From NCBI RefSeq assembly GCF_034044715.1, contig NZ_JAXCLW010000004.1, forward strand, positions 310,001 through 374,000: a stretch of DNA of 64,000 bases, given 5' to 3'. The stretch is from Dongia_B soli (lineage in GTDB: Bacteria; Pseudomonadota; Alphaproteobacteria; Dongiales; Dongiaceae). This document shows positions 34,728 to 45,000 of the stretch, one piece after another. Every line of letters starts with the position of its first letter. The first letter of the stretch is position 1. The translations under genes and the position numbers were made by a program. Below the pieces are notes generated by a model, which made no database searches, was not told the DNA's origin, and was given only the letters and a program-made list of their open reading frames with translations.

Positions 34728-36396
34728 CAACTTCCTCATATTCGATGGCGTAGTTGTAAGGTGCCTGGGTGACGATTGGTCTTTCGGCGAAATTGTGCTT
34801 TGGCGGCGGCGACGGGACCGACCATTCGAGGCCGGTCGCCTCCCAAGGATTGGCTCCTGCCGGCTTTCCATACCGCATCGAATAGAAGAGATAGGTGAAA
34901 GGCAGCAGATAAGCGACACCAAGAATGCTGGCACCTGCCGTCGAGAGGACATGCAGCACCTGGAATTCCGGCGGATAGACGTGATAACGGCGCGGCATGC
35001 CGAGATAGCCGAGTAAAAATTGGGGGAAGAAGGTCAGATTGAAACCAAGAAAGATCAGACCCGCGGTCAGACGTCCCCAAACCAGGGAATAGCGGCGCCC
35101 GATGATCTTCGGCCACCAGTAATGCAGCGCGCCGAAATAGGCCGAAACTGTGCCGCCCACCATGATGTAATGGAAATGGGCGACGACGAAATAAGTATCG
35201 TGGACATGCACATCGATCGCCAGCATGGCGAGGATCACGCCGGTCAGCCCGCCGACGACGAAGAGGCCTATGAAGCTCATGGCGAAGAGGAAGGGCGGAT
35301 CGAGCGAGATATGCCCCTTATACAAGGTCGCTGTCCAGTTATAGACCTTGACTGCCGACGGCACGGCGACGGCGAGGCTCAGAAAGGAAAAGATGGCGCT
35401 GGCATAGGTAGACTGACCAGCGACAAACATATGGTGTCCCCAGACCAGAAAGCCGATGGCGGCGATGGCAATCGAGGAGCCGGCGACGAATTGATAGCCG
35501 AAAATGGGTTTGCGCGCTGCTGCAGCGACAAGTTCGCTGATGACGCCCAGGGCCGGCAGGACCATGATATAGACGGCGGGATGGCTGTAGAACCAGAAGA
35601 GATGCTGATACAGCAACGGATCGCCGCCGAGAGCCGGATCGAAGACGCCGATCCCGAACAGACGCTCCGCCGCGATCAAAGCGAGCGTCACGGAAAGAAT
35701 AGGCGTCGCCAAGACCAGGATTGCTGAAGTGGCATAAAGCGACCAGATAAAAAGCGGCAGACGACCCCAGGTCATGCCCGGTGCCCGTAACTTATGTATC
35801 GTGACGATAAAATTGAGCCCCGTCAGAATCGATGAGAAGCCCACGATGAAGACGGCGGTCGCCGCAAGAACCACATTACCATTGGCGAACATCGAGGAGA
35901 GCGGCGTGTAAAAGGTCCAGCCGGTATCGACGCCGCCGGCGATCAGAACATAGATCGTGAACAATCCGCCAAGCATGAAGATATACCAGCTCAGCAGATT
36001 AAGGCGCGGAAAGGCGAGATCGCGCGAGCCGATCATCAAGGGGACCAGGAAATTCCCGAAAGTGTTCGGGATGGAGGGGATGAGGAAGAACCAGACCATG
36101 ATGACGCCGTGCAGCGTAAAAGCGCGGTTATAGCCTTCATTCGACAGCAGGTCGGCTTGCGGGGTCAGCAAATCGGCGCGCATCAGCGCCGCCGCCGCAC
36201 CCCCGACGAAAAAGAAGAGGGTCACGGAAATGAAGTAGAGGATGGCAATGCGTTTGTGATCACTGGTAAACAGCCACGACCCCAGCGTGTGCCCGGCGCG
36301 CAGATAGCTAATCCGCTCGGTAGGGGTTTCCGCGATACTGGAATGGCCGACATTTTCCAGGTCCGAAGCCGCATCGATTGTTTGATCGCTGGTCAT
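34720..36396 (-). CDS. ctaD: cytochrome c oxidase subunit I, A2-type
   Basis: 558 residues with about twelve helices. Heme and CuB ligands are visible: 'HGVIMVWFFLIP' (heme a His), 'WFYSHPAVYIMVLP' (CuB His and cross-linked Tyr), 'GHHMFVAGQ' (CuB His pair) and 'HVHDTYFVVAHFHYIMVGG' (heme a3 and heme a His). In the sixth helix the motif is YSHPAV rather than HPEV, so the Glu of the D-channel end in A1 enzymes is absent; this is the mark of the A2 subfamily. It reduces oxygen to water with electrons from the cytochrome c domain of subunit II and pumps protons across the inner membrane. Confidence 0.96.
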   Translation of the reverse strand: MTSDQTIDAASDLENVGHSSIAETPTERISYLRAGHTLGSWLFTSDHKRIAILYFISVTLFFFVGGAAAALMRADLLTPQADLLSNEGYNRAFTLHGVIMVWFFLIPSIPNTFGNFLVPLMIGSRDLAFPRLNLLSWYIFMLGGLFTIYVLIAGGVDTGWTFYTPLSSMFANGNVVLAATAVFIVGFSSILTGLNFIVTIHKLRAPGMTWGRLPLFIWSLYATSAILVLATPILSVTLALIAAERLFGIGVFDPALGGDPLLYQHLFWFYSHPAVYIMVLPALGVISELVAAAARKPIFGYQFVAGSSIAIAAIGFLVWGHHMFVAGQSTYASAIFSFLSLAVAVPSAVKVYNWTATLYKGHISLDPPFLFAMSFIGLFVVGGLTGVILAMLAIDVHVHDTYFVVAHFHYIMVGGTVSAYFGALHYWWPKIIGRRYSLVWGRLTAGLIFLGFNLTFFPQFLLGYLGMPRRYHVYPPEFQVLHVLSTAGASILGVAYLLPFTYLFYSMRYGKPAGANPWEATGLEWSVPSPPPKHNFAERPIVTQAPYNYAIEYEEVDG

Positions 36397-37358
36397 TTCG
36401 ATGCTCCCTCTCCGTTTGATGGCGTGCCAACCTCGGATAACGACTTGATATAAGCGATCAGCTTCAGCACATCGTCTTCGCCGAGAATGTTCTGGAAGCT
36501 CGGCATGATATGCGGATAGCCGGCTGCGATTTGCTGCTGCGGCAACAGAATGCTGTCACGGATATATTGATCATCGGCGATCACGATCTCTCCGCCTTCC
36601 AACGGAACGGGCCTGCCATAGAGGCCGGCGAGGCTGGGCGCATGTACCGTGGCAGAGGGGCCGTGGCATCCGCTGCAGCCGCGGCTGCGAAAAAGATCGG
36701 CGCCCTGGGCGGCCAAGGTGCGATCGGTTGACGCGGTCTCCAGCCAGCGCGCGTAATCGGCCTGGCTCATGGCGACCAGATGCCCGCCCATCTTGGCATG
36801 ATTGGTGCCGCAGAATTCCGCGCATGTCAGCAGATAGGTACCCGGTTTCGCCGCCTTGAACCACATGCCGGTATATCTGCCGGGTACGACATCCTGTTTC
36901 ATCCGCAGGGCCGGAATATACAGGCTGTGAATGACATCTTGCGACGCCATGGTCAGCCGCACTGCCTGGTCTACCGGCACGTGCAGCTCGTTGATTTCCC
37001 GTTGGCCACCCGGATGCTGGAACTTCCACATCCATTGCTTGGCAACCACATCGATCTCCAGAGCACCGGGGGGCGGGTGGTGGAGATCGAAATACAACTT
37101 CGTCGCCCAGACATAGAAGCAAAGCATCAGGACGAAGGGTATGACCGACCAGGAAATCTCCAGCCATACATTCCGTGTCACGGGATGTTTCCGGTTTGCC
37201 GGTCGGCCCCGGCGATATTTGATGGCGAAGACGACAATCAGGATGAAGACCGGCGCCGAAAGCAGAACGATGACGACTGTGAAGCCGGCCAGCAACGTAT
37301 CCAGTTGCGCCGCATAGGCCGAAGCACGGTCCGGCCAGAGCCATAGGAAGCCGTTCAT
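36393..37358 (-). CDS. ctaC: cytochrome c oxidase subunit II fused to cytochrome c (caa3 type)
   Basis: 321 residues. Two N-terminal helices anchor it (second core 'APVFILIVVFAIKYRRG'). The periplasmic cupredoxin domain has the CuA site 'CAEFCGTNHAKMGGHLVAM' with the Cys pair, His and Met. A C-terminal class I cytochrome c has heme box 'CSGCH' and distal Met in 'HIMPSF', making the enzyme caa3 type. No lipobox or cleavable signal with Cys is seen at the start. Start and stop overlap both neighbours by 4 bases, showing a tightly coupled operon. Confidence 0.95.
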   Translation of the reverse strand: MNGFLWLWPDRASAYAAQLDTLLAGFTVVIVLLSAPVFILIVVFAIKYRRGRPANRKHPVTRNVWLEISWSVIPFVLMLCFYVWATKLYFDLHHPPPGALEIDVVAKQWMWKFQHPGGQREINELHVPVDQAVRLTMASQDVIHSLYIPALRMKQDVVPGRYTGMWFKAAKPGTYLLTCAEFCGTNHAKMGGHLVAMSQADYARWLETASTDRTLAAQGADLFRSRGCSGCHGPSATVHAPSLAGLYGRPVPLEGGEIVIADDQYIRDSILLPQQQIAAGYPHIMPSFQNILGEDDVLKLIAYIKSLSEVGTPSNGEGASK

Positions 37359-38140
37359 GTGCCACCCCGCCGCGCCCGTTCCCGCAGCAAGGCAGAGCCG
37401 ATCAACGAGACAACAACGACAATCGTGGCGGCGCCGCCGATCCGCAAGCTCGTCCAGATGATGGAGCTGTAACGCCCCGTCTTCGGGTCATAATGATAAC
37501 AGAGAAGCAGGATCTGATCGCCCCAGTCGCCGACCTGTCCCTCACCCGCCTCAGTCAAGGCCAGCGACAGGTCGCTCGCTTCCGGAGCCAGGCCATAGAG
37601 CCAATGCGTCAGCTTTCCTGTTGGCGTCAGGACGGCGGTCGCGGCGATATGTGCGTATTGGCCGATCTCCTGATCCCAGGCGTAGCGATAGCCGAGAGCG
37701 GACATCACCTTGGAGATGGCGGCGGAACTGCCGGTCAGGCCATGTATCTTCTCGCCGTCAAGCCAGGGGAACCGCGCCTTCAGCTTTTTCATCGATGCCG
37801 CTGCGTCTTTTGGCCCCTCGCGTGAATCGATCCCGAAGGCGACGATGACAAAATCGCGGCCCGCATGGAAATGCTGATCCTGCACCGCCTGCATGAGGCC
37901 TGCCAAAGTAACATCGCAGATATTGGGGCAATTATGCAGGACCGGCGCAAGGAGGATTGGCCTTCCGCCCGCCAACTCCCTGAGCGTCACCGGCACACTG
38001 TTTTCATCGAAAAAACCTTGGTCCATCGGCACGGTTGAATCCTGCTTCTGCACGATCCCTGTCGATTTGAGCGGATCGAATGCCATGGCGGCCCGGCCGA
38101 AAAGCATCAACATGACAAGAAGAAGCAGCACTCTTCTCAT
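37355..38140 (-). CDS. SCO1/SenC-family copper protein
   Basis: 261 residues from ATG 38140; the longer open frame overlaps the upstream gene. A signal/anchor ('VLLLLVMLMLFGRAAMA') precedes a thioredoxin-like domain with the copper Cys pair in 'CPNICDVTLAGL' and the distal His in 'IGQYAHIAATAV'. A second hydrophobic helix near the C-terminus ('IGGAATIVVVVSLIGSALL') is unlike most SCO proteins and would place the tail back in the membrane. It delivers copper to the CuA site of the adjacent subunit II or acts as a thiol reductase. Coupled by overlap to genes on both sides. Confidence 0.92.
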   Translation of the reverse strand: MRRVLLLLVMLMLFGRAAMAFDPLKSTGIVQKQDSTVPMDQGFFDENSVPVTLRELAGGRPILLAPVLHNCPNICDVTLAGLMQAVQDQHFHAGRDFVIVAFGIDSREGPKDAAASMKKLKARFPWLDGEKIHGLTGSSAAISKVMSALGYRYAWDQEIGQYAHIAATAVLTPTGKLTHWLYGLAPEASDLSLALTEAGEGQVGDWGDQILLLCYHYDPKTGRYSSIIWTSLRIGGAATIVVVVSLIGSALLRERARRGGT

Positions 38141-38532
38141 GGCTGGCCATCCTTGCCGGCCGTCGGCCATCCGTGCGCCACGAGAAGATCGATCGCGCGG
38201 TCGATCGGGATATGGGCGCGGCCCGCATTGCGATCCATCCAGCCATAACCTTGCAACTTCCCCTCTGCCTCAGCATCGAGCGACGCCCGGTCTTGCGCTG
38301 GCGTCACCTGCAGCCGGGGCTGCGGCGGCACCTGGGGTTCCTTTTCCAAAACCGTCGGCGGATGATCGCTCCGTTCCTGACCAAGCTTACGGTCGAACAG
38401 TCCTAGCAAACCCGCAACCACCAATCCGGCGACGATAATGATCGCAAAAAGCCCCAGCACGGCGTAAACCACATGCTGTGGGGCGACATCGCGCCGTTCG
38501 AAGGCCGCTCCATTTGTCTTCTCCGCCGTCAT
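38137..38532 (-). CDS. single-pass membrane protein of unknown function in the act/cox operon
   Basis: 131 residues with one N-terminal helix ('VVYAVLGLFAIIIVAGLVVA') and a roughly 80-residue soluble tail rich in Pro and Gln ('KEPQVPPQPRLQVTPAQ'), ending with 'QGYGWMDRNAGRAHIPIDRA', a block reminiscent of a conserved motif. Such a tail-bearing protein often occurs between alternative complex III and SCO genes, but I know no function for it. It overlaps the preceding and following genes, so it is co-translated with actF and sco. It may help assemble or tether the complex III-oxidase pair. Confidence 0.8.
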   Translation of the reverse strand: MTAEKTNGAAFERRDVAPQHVVYAVLGLFAIIIVAGLVVAGLLGLFDRKLGQERSDHPPTVLEKEPQVPPQPRLQVTPAQDRASLDAEAEGKLQGYGWMDRNAGRAHIPIDRAIDLLVAHGWPTAGKDGQP

Positions 38533-39611
38533 GCCGGCACCTGCCGGTCGGATGCGGTGGATTGCCGCCTCATCTCATTCCGCCGAGAGCCAACCCGCCA
38601 ACCCGCCACGGAGAGGAACCCCAATCCAGTGATAGCGAGAATGGCTGCCGGAATGGAGATTCGCGCATCGCCTGACGCATCGGGCAGGACCAGCCAGGCC
38701 GTCTCCAGCGCCTTGCCCATGAGAACGATCATCGACAATGCCACCAGCCACCGCCGATTCTGGCGTGTGATCGGGAATAGCAGGAGAAAGGCCGGCCCTA
38801 ATTGCAGCACGCCAATGGCATATTCAGTGAGGCTCCAGAGGCCCGCACCACGTCGCTGATACCAGGCGACATTGGGGGAGAGATTGTCCGACCAGATGAT
38901 GAAATACTGCATGAAACTGAAATAGGCCCAGAGCAGCAGCGCTGTCAGCAGCAAAGCCCCCAGCAACCCGACCCGCTCGACCTCGGCGCCCGGCATCAGC
39001 CGGGCGATGATCAGGCAGGCCAGCGCCATCGTCATCTGGATCGACAAGATATAGAGGCCGAAACCCGAAGAGTGGAAAGCCGGGTCCAGCGACATCACCC
39101 AGTCAACAGCGATGAGGGAATCGAGCAAGACCAGCGCTATCAAGCCGACAGGTGCCACAAAAATCGCCGGTCGCGGCATCCGCAGCAGCAGGAAAGCAAC
39201 CGCTCCCGAGGTCAGGAAGAAAAGGGCAGTCCTGCCAATGAAAGAGAGCGGCGTGAGATAGATGGCCCGGAAGGCTGAAGCAGCATCGGCTCCGCTCCAG
39301 GGATAGAGCGCCGTCAAGCCGGCCAGGATCGGCAAGGCGGCGCAAGCCGCTAAAGGAAGCAGCAGCACCGCGACTTCTCCCTGTACGGCAAGGAGGTCGT
39401 TCCATGCGCCGGGAATGATGCGCATCATCATCACAAGGGCCAGGGCGCCGATCGGCAGACTGCTCCAGAAAACCAGGCCGACAAGCCAGCCGGCAAGCGC
39501 ATCCTGTTTGCTGAAGATCATCGTAAGCAAAGCGGCGGCGCAAAGGCATATTCCCGCCAGCGCAAAGTGCCGGGGCCATTGCTCGGCAATGGGTTTCCTA
39601 TGGCGCGGCAT
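38529..39611 (-). CDS. actF: alternative complex III membrane subunit ActF
   Basis: 360 residues from ATG 39611, which overlaps the actE stop by 14 bases. About ten membrane helices; features such as 'WSGADAASAFRAIYLTPLSF' and 'WAYFSFMQYFIIWSDNLSPN' match the quinol:cytochrome c oxidoreductase quinone-binding subunit 2 family. ActF pairs with ActC in the membrane and probably forms part of the proton path and quinol region. No metal ligand is expected or seen. Confidence 0.88.
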   Translation of the reverse strand: MPRHRKPIAEQWPRHFALAGICLCAAALLTMIFSKQDALAGWLVGLVFWSSLPIGALALVMMMRIIPGAWNDLLAVQGEVAVLLLPLAACAALPILAGLTALYPWSGADAASAFRAIYLTPLSFIGRTALFFLTSGAVAFLLLRMPRPAIFVAPVGLIALVLLDSLIAVDWVMSLDPAFHSSGFGLYILSIQMTMALACLIIARLMPGAEVERVGLLGALLLTALLLWAYFSFMQYFIIWSDNLSPNVAWYQRRGAGLWSLTEYAIGVLQLGPAFLLLFPITRQNRRWLVALSMIVLMGKALETAWLVLPDASGDARISIPAAILAITGLGFLSVAGWRVGSRRNEMRRQSTASDRQVPA

Positions 39612-40137
39612 CAGCCTTCTCCACCCGCTCGCGCTCGGCAGGCGATAAGTTATCGACCGGCGCATTCTGGCTGAGCTGTAATGCCTGGATATAGGCGGCG
39701 ATCGCCCAGCGATCCGCGGGCGCCACCCGACCGGCATAGGCATACATCACGCCATGTCCATGGGTGATCACATCGACGAAATAGGCTGGAGATGCCTGCC
39801 GCAGCCGATCGATATGGAAACTCGGCGGATGCGGGAATCCCCGGTTCGCCACTGTGCCGTTGCCATAGCCGGCCTGGTCATGGCAAGGCACGCAATAGAT
39901 ATTGAATCGCTCGCGGCCGCGCTCCACCAACTGCCGGCTCATCTGCGGCTGCTGACGCAGCGCCGCTAACAAAGCGGGATCGTCCCGACCAATGCTGCCC
40001 GCCGGTGGCGCCTGCATCGATTTGCCGTCGGCAAAGAGCTTGCTCCTCTCATAGGAATCGTATTTCGGCTGATGTGACATCTCATCGCATCCGGCCAGAG
40101 CCAGCAAAACGAAGCCGAGGAGAAGCGCACCTCTCAT
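39598..40137 (-). CDS. actE: alternative complex III mono-heme cytochrome ActE
   Basis: 179 residues. A lipoprotein signal ends at 'LALAGC' (Cys16), anchoring it to the outer face of the inner membrane. One c-type heme box, 'CVPCH', lies at about residue 82-86, and the sixth ligand is probably the Met of 'GVMYAYAGRV'. It takes electrons from ActA and passes them to the cytochrome c domain of the linked caa3 oxidase or to a soluble carrier. Overlaps actD by 4 bases. Confidence 0.9.
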   Translation of the reverse strand: MRGALLLGFVLLALAGCDEMSHQPKYDSYERSKLFADGKSMQAPPAGSIGRDDPALLAALRQQPQMSRQLVERGRERFNIYCVPCHDQAGYGNGTVANRGFPHPPSFHIDRLRQASPAYFVDVITHGHGVMYAYAGRVAPADRWAIAAYIQALQLSQNAPVDNLSPAERERVEKADAAP

Positions 40138-40694
40138 GCCGGCTCCTCCGTTTGCCTGACGACATCAACCCTCACTGGATCGAGGCTCTCCAGGAAAGTG
40201 CGCGTCTGCACCGGATCGAATTTTTCGTCATGGCCGAACACGATCAGGAAGAACTTGTCCCTGGTGGCCAGATGAAAGCTCTCAACGCCGAAGACCGGAT
40301 GATGCAGTTTGGGCAAATGATTGAGCACAAGCATACCGCCGATCGAGAACAAAACGGCAAACAGCACCGTCAGCTCGAAAGTGATCAGCATGAAGGCTTG
40401 CGGCGTAATGGTGGGACGGCTGCCGACCAGAATCGGATAGTCCAGATGCAGCCAGGCTTGCATGCCGTAGCCCGCGGCCGCGCCGAACAGCCCGCCGAAC
40501 AATGTCAGCCAGGCGACCCGCCGGTCACGGAAATCCAGCACCTCGGCCAATTCCTCGATGGGGAACGGCGAATAGGCGTCGATGCGGCGGAAGCCGGCAT
40601 CCCGGCTGCGCTTGACCGCCTCAATCAGGCTTTCGGGCCGGTCGAATTCTGCCATCAGCCCAAAGAGCGGATATCCGGCGCTCGGCTCACGCAT
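40134..40694 (-). CDS. actD: alternative complex III membrane subunit ActD (DUF3341)
   Basis: 186 residues from ATG 40694, with GAGG seven bases upstream and overlapping the actC stop. Sequence hallmarks of DUF3341: 'PLFGLMAEFDRPESLIEAV' with the 'F..IDAYSPFPIEEL' segment, then two membrane helices ('LFGGLFGAAAGYGMQAWL' and 'LITFELTVLFAVLFSIGGML'). The role is structural; it joins ActB to the membrane subunits. Confidence 0.9.
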   Translation of the reverse strand: MREPSAGYPLFGLMAEFDRPESLIEAVKRSRDAGFRRIDAYSPFPIEELAEVLDFRDRRVAWLTLFGGLFGAAAGYGMQAWLHLDYPILVGSRPTITPQAFMLITFELTVLFAVLFSIGGMLVLNHLPKLHHPVFGVESFHLATRDKFFLIVFGHDEKFDPVQTRTFLESLDPVRVDVVRQTEEPA

Positions 40695-42033
40695 GCTGCG
40701 CCTCGCTCTCTTCAAACTTGGCCTCTTTGATTTCGAAGACTGAGATGACCGGCAGGAAGCGGACGAATAGCAGAAACGGCACGAAGAAGACGCCCAGCAT
40801 TCCCGCGAACAAGCTCCAATCCCAGAAGCTCGGATGATAATTTCCCCAGGAGGAGACCAGATAGTCGCGGTAGAGCGTCGTCACCAGCAGCATGTAGCGC
40901 TCAAACCACATCCCCACCGTAACGGCGGCACTGACCATAAATAGGCAAAGCGGATTGCGGCGCGCCCAGCGCAGCCATAGCAGTTGCAAGGGAACGAAAT
41001 TCGCCAGCACCGCGCCCCAATAGCTCCAGGCATAGCGGCCGGTCAGGCGGTCCATCAAGGTGCCGAGATCCTGCTTGTCGCCACTATACAAGGCATCGAA
41101 GACTTCCGCACAATAGCCATACGCCGTCATCAATCCGGTCGCGAGGACGAACTTGCCCAGAAGGTCGAGATGGCGTTCGGTGACGAGTGCTTTCAGCCCG
41201 AGCACATCGCGCAGCACCACCGCGATCATGGAGACCACGGCAAAACCGGAAAACGCGGCGCCCAGCACGAAATAGGGTGGGAAGACGGTAGACGTCCAAC
41301 CCGGCATTGGGCCCGCTGCCAGCAGGAGCGAGATTTCCGAATGCACCGAAACCACCAGCGGTACGGCAATCGCTGCCGTCAAGCGATAGCTCTGGCGCCA
41401 GCGCGCCCAATGCCGCGCCGAACCGCGCCAACCTAAAGCCAGAATTCCGTAAAATACCTGCAGTCCGCGCTTTTTTGCCCGGTCCCTGGTGGTGGCGAGA
41501 TCGGGAACGATGCCGATATACCAAAAAAGCAAGGACACAGTTAGATAGGTGAGGACGGCGAAAAAGTCCCAGGTCAGCGGACTGCGGAATTGCGGCCAGA
41601 TCGTCATCGTATTTGGATAAGGCGCCATCCAGTAGAACAGCCAGGGCCGCCCCAGATGCAGGATCGGATAGAGGCCGGCGCAAATCACCGCAACTAGAGT
41701 CATTGCTTCGGCAAAGCGATTGAGCGAATTGCGCCAATGCGCTTCCAGGAGCAGCAACATGGCGGAAATCAAGGTACCCGCATGGCCGATGCCGAGGAAC
41801 CAAATGTAATTGGAGATGGCAAGCCCCCAATTCACCGGAATATTGTTGCCCCAGACACCGATGCCGCGCCAGAACAGGACAGCAGCGGAGATGCAGAAGA
41901 GCAGCAATAGGCAGAGCGCGCAGCCGAAACAGATTAGCCAGGCAACCGGTTTGGGGAAAGCGAGCGGAATGCGCGTCACCCGATCAGTGGGCGCCGCATG
42001 GCCGGATTGGGTCTGCGTCTGCGCCTGCGCCAT
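40687..42033 (-). CDS. actC: alternative complex III membrane subunit ActC (NrfD-like)
   Basis: 448 residues from ATG 42033 (preceded by AAGGGTGAG), just after the actB stop; ATG 42051 is an alternative. About ten helices of the NrfD/PsrC family, with 'NYIWFLGIGHAGTLISAMLL' in the quinol-site region and 'WFERYMLLVTTLYRDYL' further on. In related structures this subunit oxidises menaquinol or ubiquinol at the periplasmic face and hands electrons to the iron-sulphur clusters of ActB. Confidence 0.92.
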   Translation of the reverse strand: MAQAQTQTQSGHAAPTDRVTRIPLAFPKPVAWLICFGCALCLLLLFCISAAVLFWRGIGVWGNNIPVNWGLAISNYIWFLGIGHAGTLISAMLLLLEAHWRNSLNRFAEAMTLVAVICAGLYPILHLGRPWLFYWMAPYPNTMTIWPQFRSPLTWDFFAVLTYLTVSLLFWYIGIVPDLATTRDRAKKRGLQVFYGILALGWRGSARHWARWRQSYRLTAAIAVPLVVSVHSEISLLLAAGPMPGWTSTVFPPYFVLGAAFSGFAVVSMIAVVLRDVLGLKALVTERHLDLLGKFVLATGLMTAYGYCAEVFDALYSGDKQDLGTLMDRLTGRYAWSYWGAVLANFVPLQLLWLRWARRNPLCLFMVSAAVTVGMWFERYMLLVTTLYRDYLVSSWGNYHPSFWDWSLFAGMLGVFFVPFLLFVRFLPVISVFEIKEAKFEESEAQHA

Positions 42034-42034
42034 C

Positions 42035-45000
42035 TCACCCTTCTCCCTCATCGCGTGCCGGCTTTGTCTCGATCCGCGCTAGATAGGTGGTTCTTGGCCA
42101 GGTATTGGCTTCTTCGAGTAAGGTGTAATTACGCACGTCCGCCTTCTGGCGGCTGACCTCGGTGGTCGGATCCATCACATTACCGAAGATGATGGCTCGT
42201 GTCGGACAAGCCTGCTGGCAGGCCGTGACGACGTCGCCGTCGCGCAGCTTGCGTCCATCGATTTCGGCGGCAATTCGCGCTTCGCCGATGCGCTGAACAC
42301 AATAAGTGCATTTCTCCATGACGCCGCGCTGTCGCACCGTCACATCCGGATTGCGCATCGCCTTTATCGTCTCAGGGTCATCACCCGTGTAGTCAAACCA
42401 ATTGAAGCGCCGGACCTTGTATGGGCAATAGGATGAACAGGTGCGCGTGCCGATGCAGCGGTTATAGACCTGCAGATTGAGACCATCGGAACTGTGAACG
42501 GCGGCATTCACCGGACAGCCCATCTCGCAAGGGGCTTGCTCGCAATGCATGCAGGGGACCGGCTGAAAATACGAGGCCGGTGCATCCGGCGGCCCTTCGT
42601 AATAATGATCGACCCGCAGCCAGTGCATCTCCCGCCCCATGGCGACAAGGTCCTTTCCCACCATGGGAATGTTATTTTCGGCGACGCAGGCTACGACGCA
42701 GGCATTACAGCCGATGCAAAGGTCGAGATCGATCGTCATGCCCCAAGACGGATCGTCCCATTTATGCCGGGGATAAAAAGTCGCCGTATGGCGTTCCTCG
42801 TTCGGGCTAGATCTCGGCTTGACTGCCTGGTCTCCATCGCTGAGGGCAGAAGCATCGACCAAGCGAACGAAATCAAAGCCATCCATTGCCTGATGCAACT
42901 GCGTCGTTGCGATGTCTTGCTGCTGGCCGGTGGGCGAGATTTGCACGGCTGGAACGTACCAGGGATGATCGCTGTCACGTAAAGCAAAGGCATTGCATCC
43001 GAGCCCCGCGGAAAGCGGGCAAGCCGAACGCCCGTGTCCGAAGCTAACGGCAATGGTCTTTGCTTCTTGCCCCGGCACAATCCATACCGCACCAGTGAGA
43101 GTCCGTCCGGCTACCTCCAGGTTGATCTCATCGCCATTCTTCAATTGGCGTTCTGCGGCCAGGCGGGGACTGATCGTTAGGACATTCCCCCAGGTTATCT
43201 TGGTGAGCGGCTTCGGCAGTTCCTGCAACCAAGCATTGCCTGAGAAACGCCCATCCCAGATCGTGGGATCCGGTCGCAGGACAAGGTTCACTTCGCCTGC
43301 GGGCTCCTGATCGGACTGATTGGCCTGGGGTATTCCAGACATATCTCCCGCGATTGCCGGCTCGACAATCGCAGCTGCCGTTCCGGGTACGTAGCCGCGA
43401 TAGAGTGCATCAGACCAGTGCGCGTCGAAATCTGTCTGCCAGTTTTGCCGCCAGGTGGCCTGGATGATCTCTCGGCCATCGCGTGGCCCGCCGAGCAATC
43501 CAGCCAGGATCTCATGCTGCGACCTGACGCTATAGAACCGTCGCACCAGCGGCTGGATGATCGTTGCCGTGCCGTCAACGGCGCGCGCATCGCTCCAGCT
43601 TTCCAACTCATGCGTCATCGGCAAATGCCAGTGGCTGAGCTGCGCCGTCTCGTCGTCATGAAGCCCGGCATGGATGCGCAAGCCCACTTTCTCGAGATGC
43701 GCAGCGAAGTTAAGGTCGGCAAATCCGGCATAGACCGGATTGACACCGATCATGAGCAAGGCTGAGATTTGACCGGATGCCATATCCCCAACGAGCCTTG
43801 CGAAAGACGCCGCGCCATCAGGGGGCAAAACAGCAATTGGCTCGGTGAAGCGCAAGGTCCTACCGAAGCTGCCGATCCGTTGATTGACGAGTAGCGCGAG
43901 CGCCTGTAGCTGCGGTTCACGGTGGCTACCGACGGTGACCAGCGCCCTTCCCGCTTTCTCCTTCAGCAATCCGCCGATCCGGTCAACCCAGGACCGCTCG
44001 CCCTCAGTCAAGTCGAGCGCTGAACCGGCTTCGATATCAAAGGCCGCTGCAATGCCGAGCAGGAGAGCGGCGATACGACCATGCGGTGCGGCCAAACGTT
44101 CCTCGGCCATCGCCCCGGTAATGGTTGGTGTCGGTTCGGCCACGAACAAGCGGATGCCTCCCTCCCCCTGCGGCAAGCCACGCCGACGCTTCGCCCAAAG
44201 GCCCGCTTGCATAGTTTGACGAGGACCCGCGCCGAGAAAATCGTCGTCCAGACTGACGACGAGTTCAGCCTGGTCGAGACCTAATTGCTGATCGAGCGGC
44301 CGGCCGAAAACCAAACGCGTCGCTTCCAGGCGGAGGTCCTCGCTGACCGGCTCGAAAACGTGCCAGCGAGCTTTCGGCCAACGCTGAACTAACATCTTGA
44401 TCTGGCCGGCCAGGCTCGGTGAGGTGACCGTACCGGTGAGCAACCGAAATCCTTCGCCCTGCTTTCCGTTGAGCGTCGCTATCTGGGCCTGGATGGCATC
44501 GTCGAAGGCGCTCCAGCTGACCGGACGATCGAGGTAGCGTGGCGATTGCGATCGGTCCGGATCATAGAGGCCGAGGAGAGCCGCCTGCGTAAAAGCATCA
44601 CAGGTGCCGGTGCTGGCCGGATGGTCCGGGTTGCCCTCAAGTTTCACCGGTCGCCCGACATAGGTCTTGCCGAGGATGGGCTGTGCATAGCCATTGAGCG
44701 TGACAGCGCTTGCGTACCATTTCGGTTTGCCTGGGACGACGGATTCCGGCGCATTCACATAGGGAAGCGCGGTTTCATCTTCCTTGCCATCGCAGCCCGC
44801 GAGCCCGGCCAAAGCGAGGGAGGCACCCATTGCCTTCAGCAAGGTCCGGCGTGCGAACTTTGGCTGATGTGTTGCAAGAGCAGGAAACTCCGCCGCGAGG
44901 AAATCGGTGAATTCCTTTGTTCGGGAAAGTTCTTCAAGGCTGCGCCAGAAAGTCCGCCCGCGCTTGCCTTTCAGTCGCGCCCCTAAGCTTTCCAAATTCG

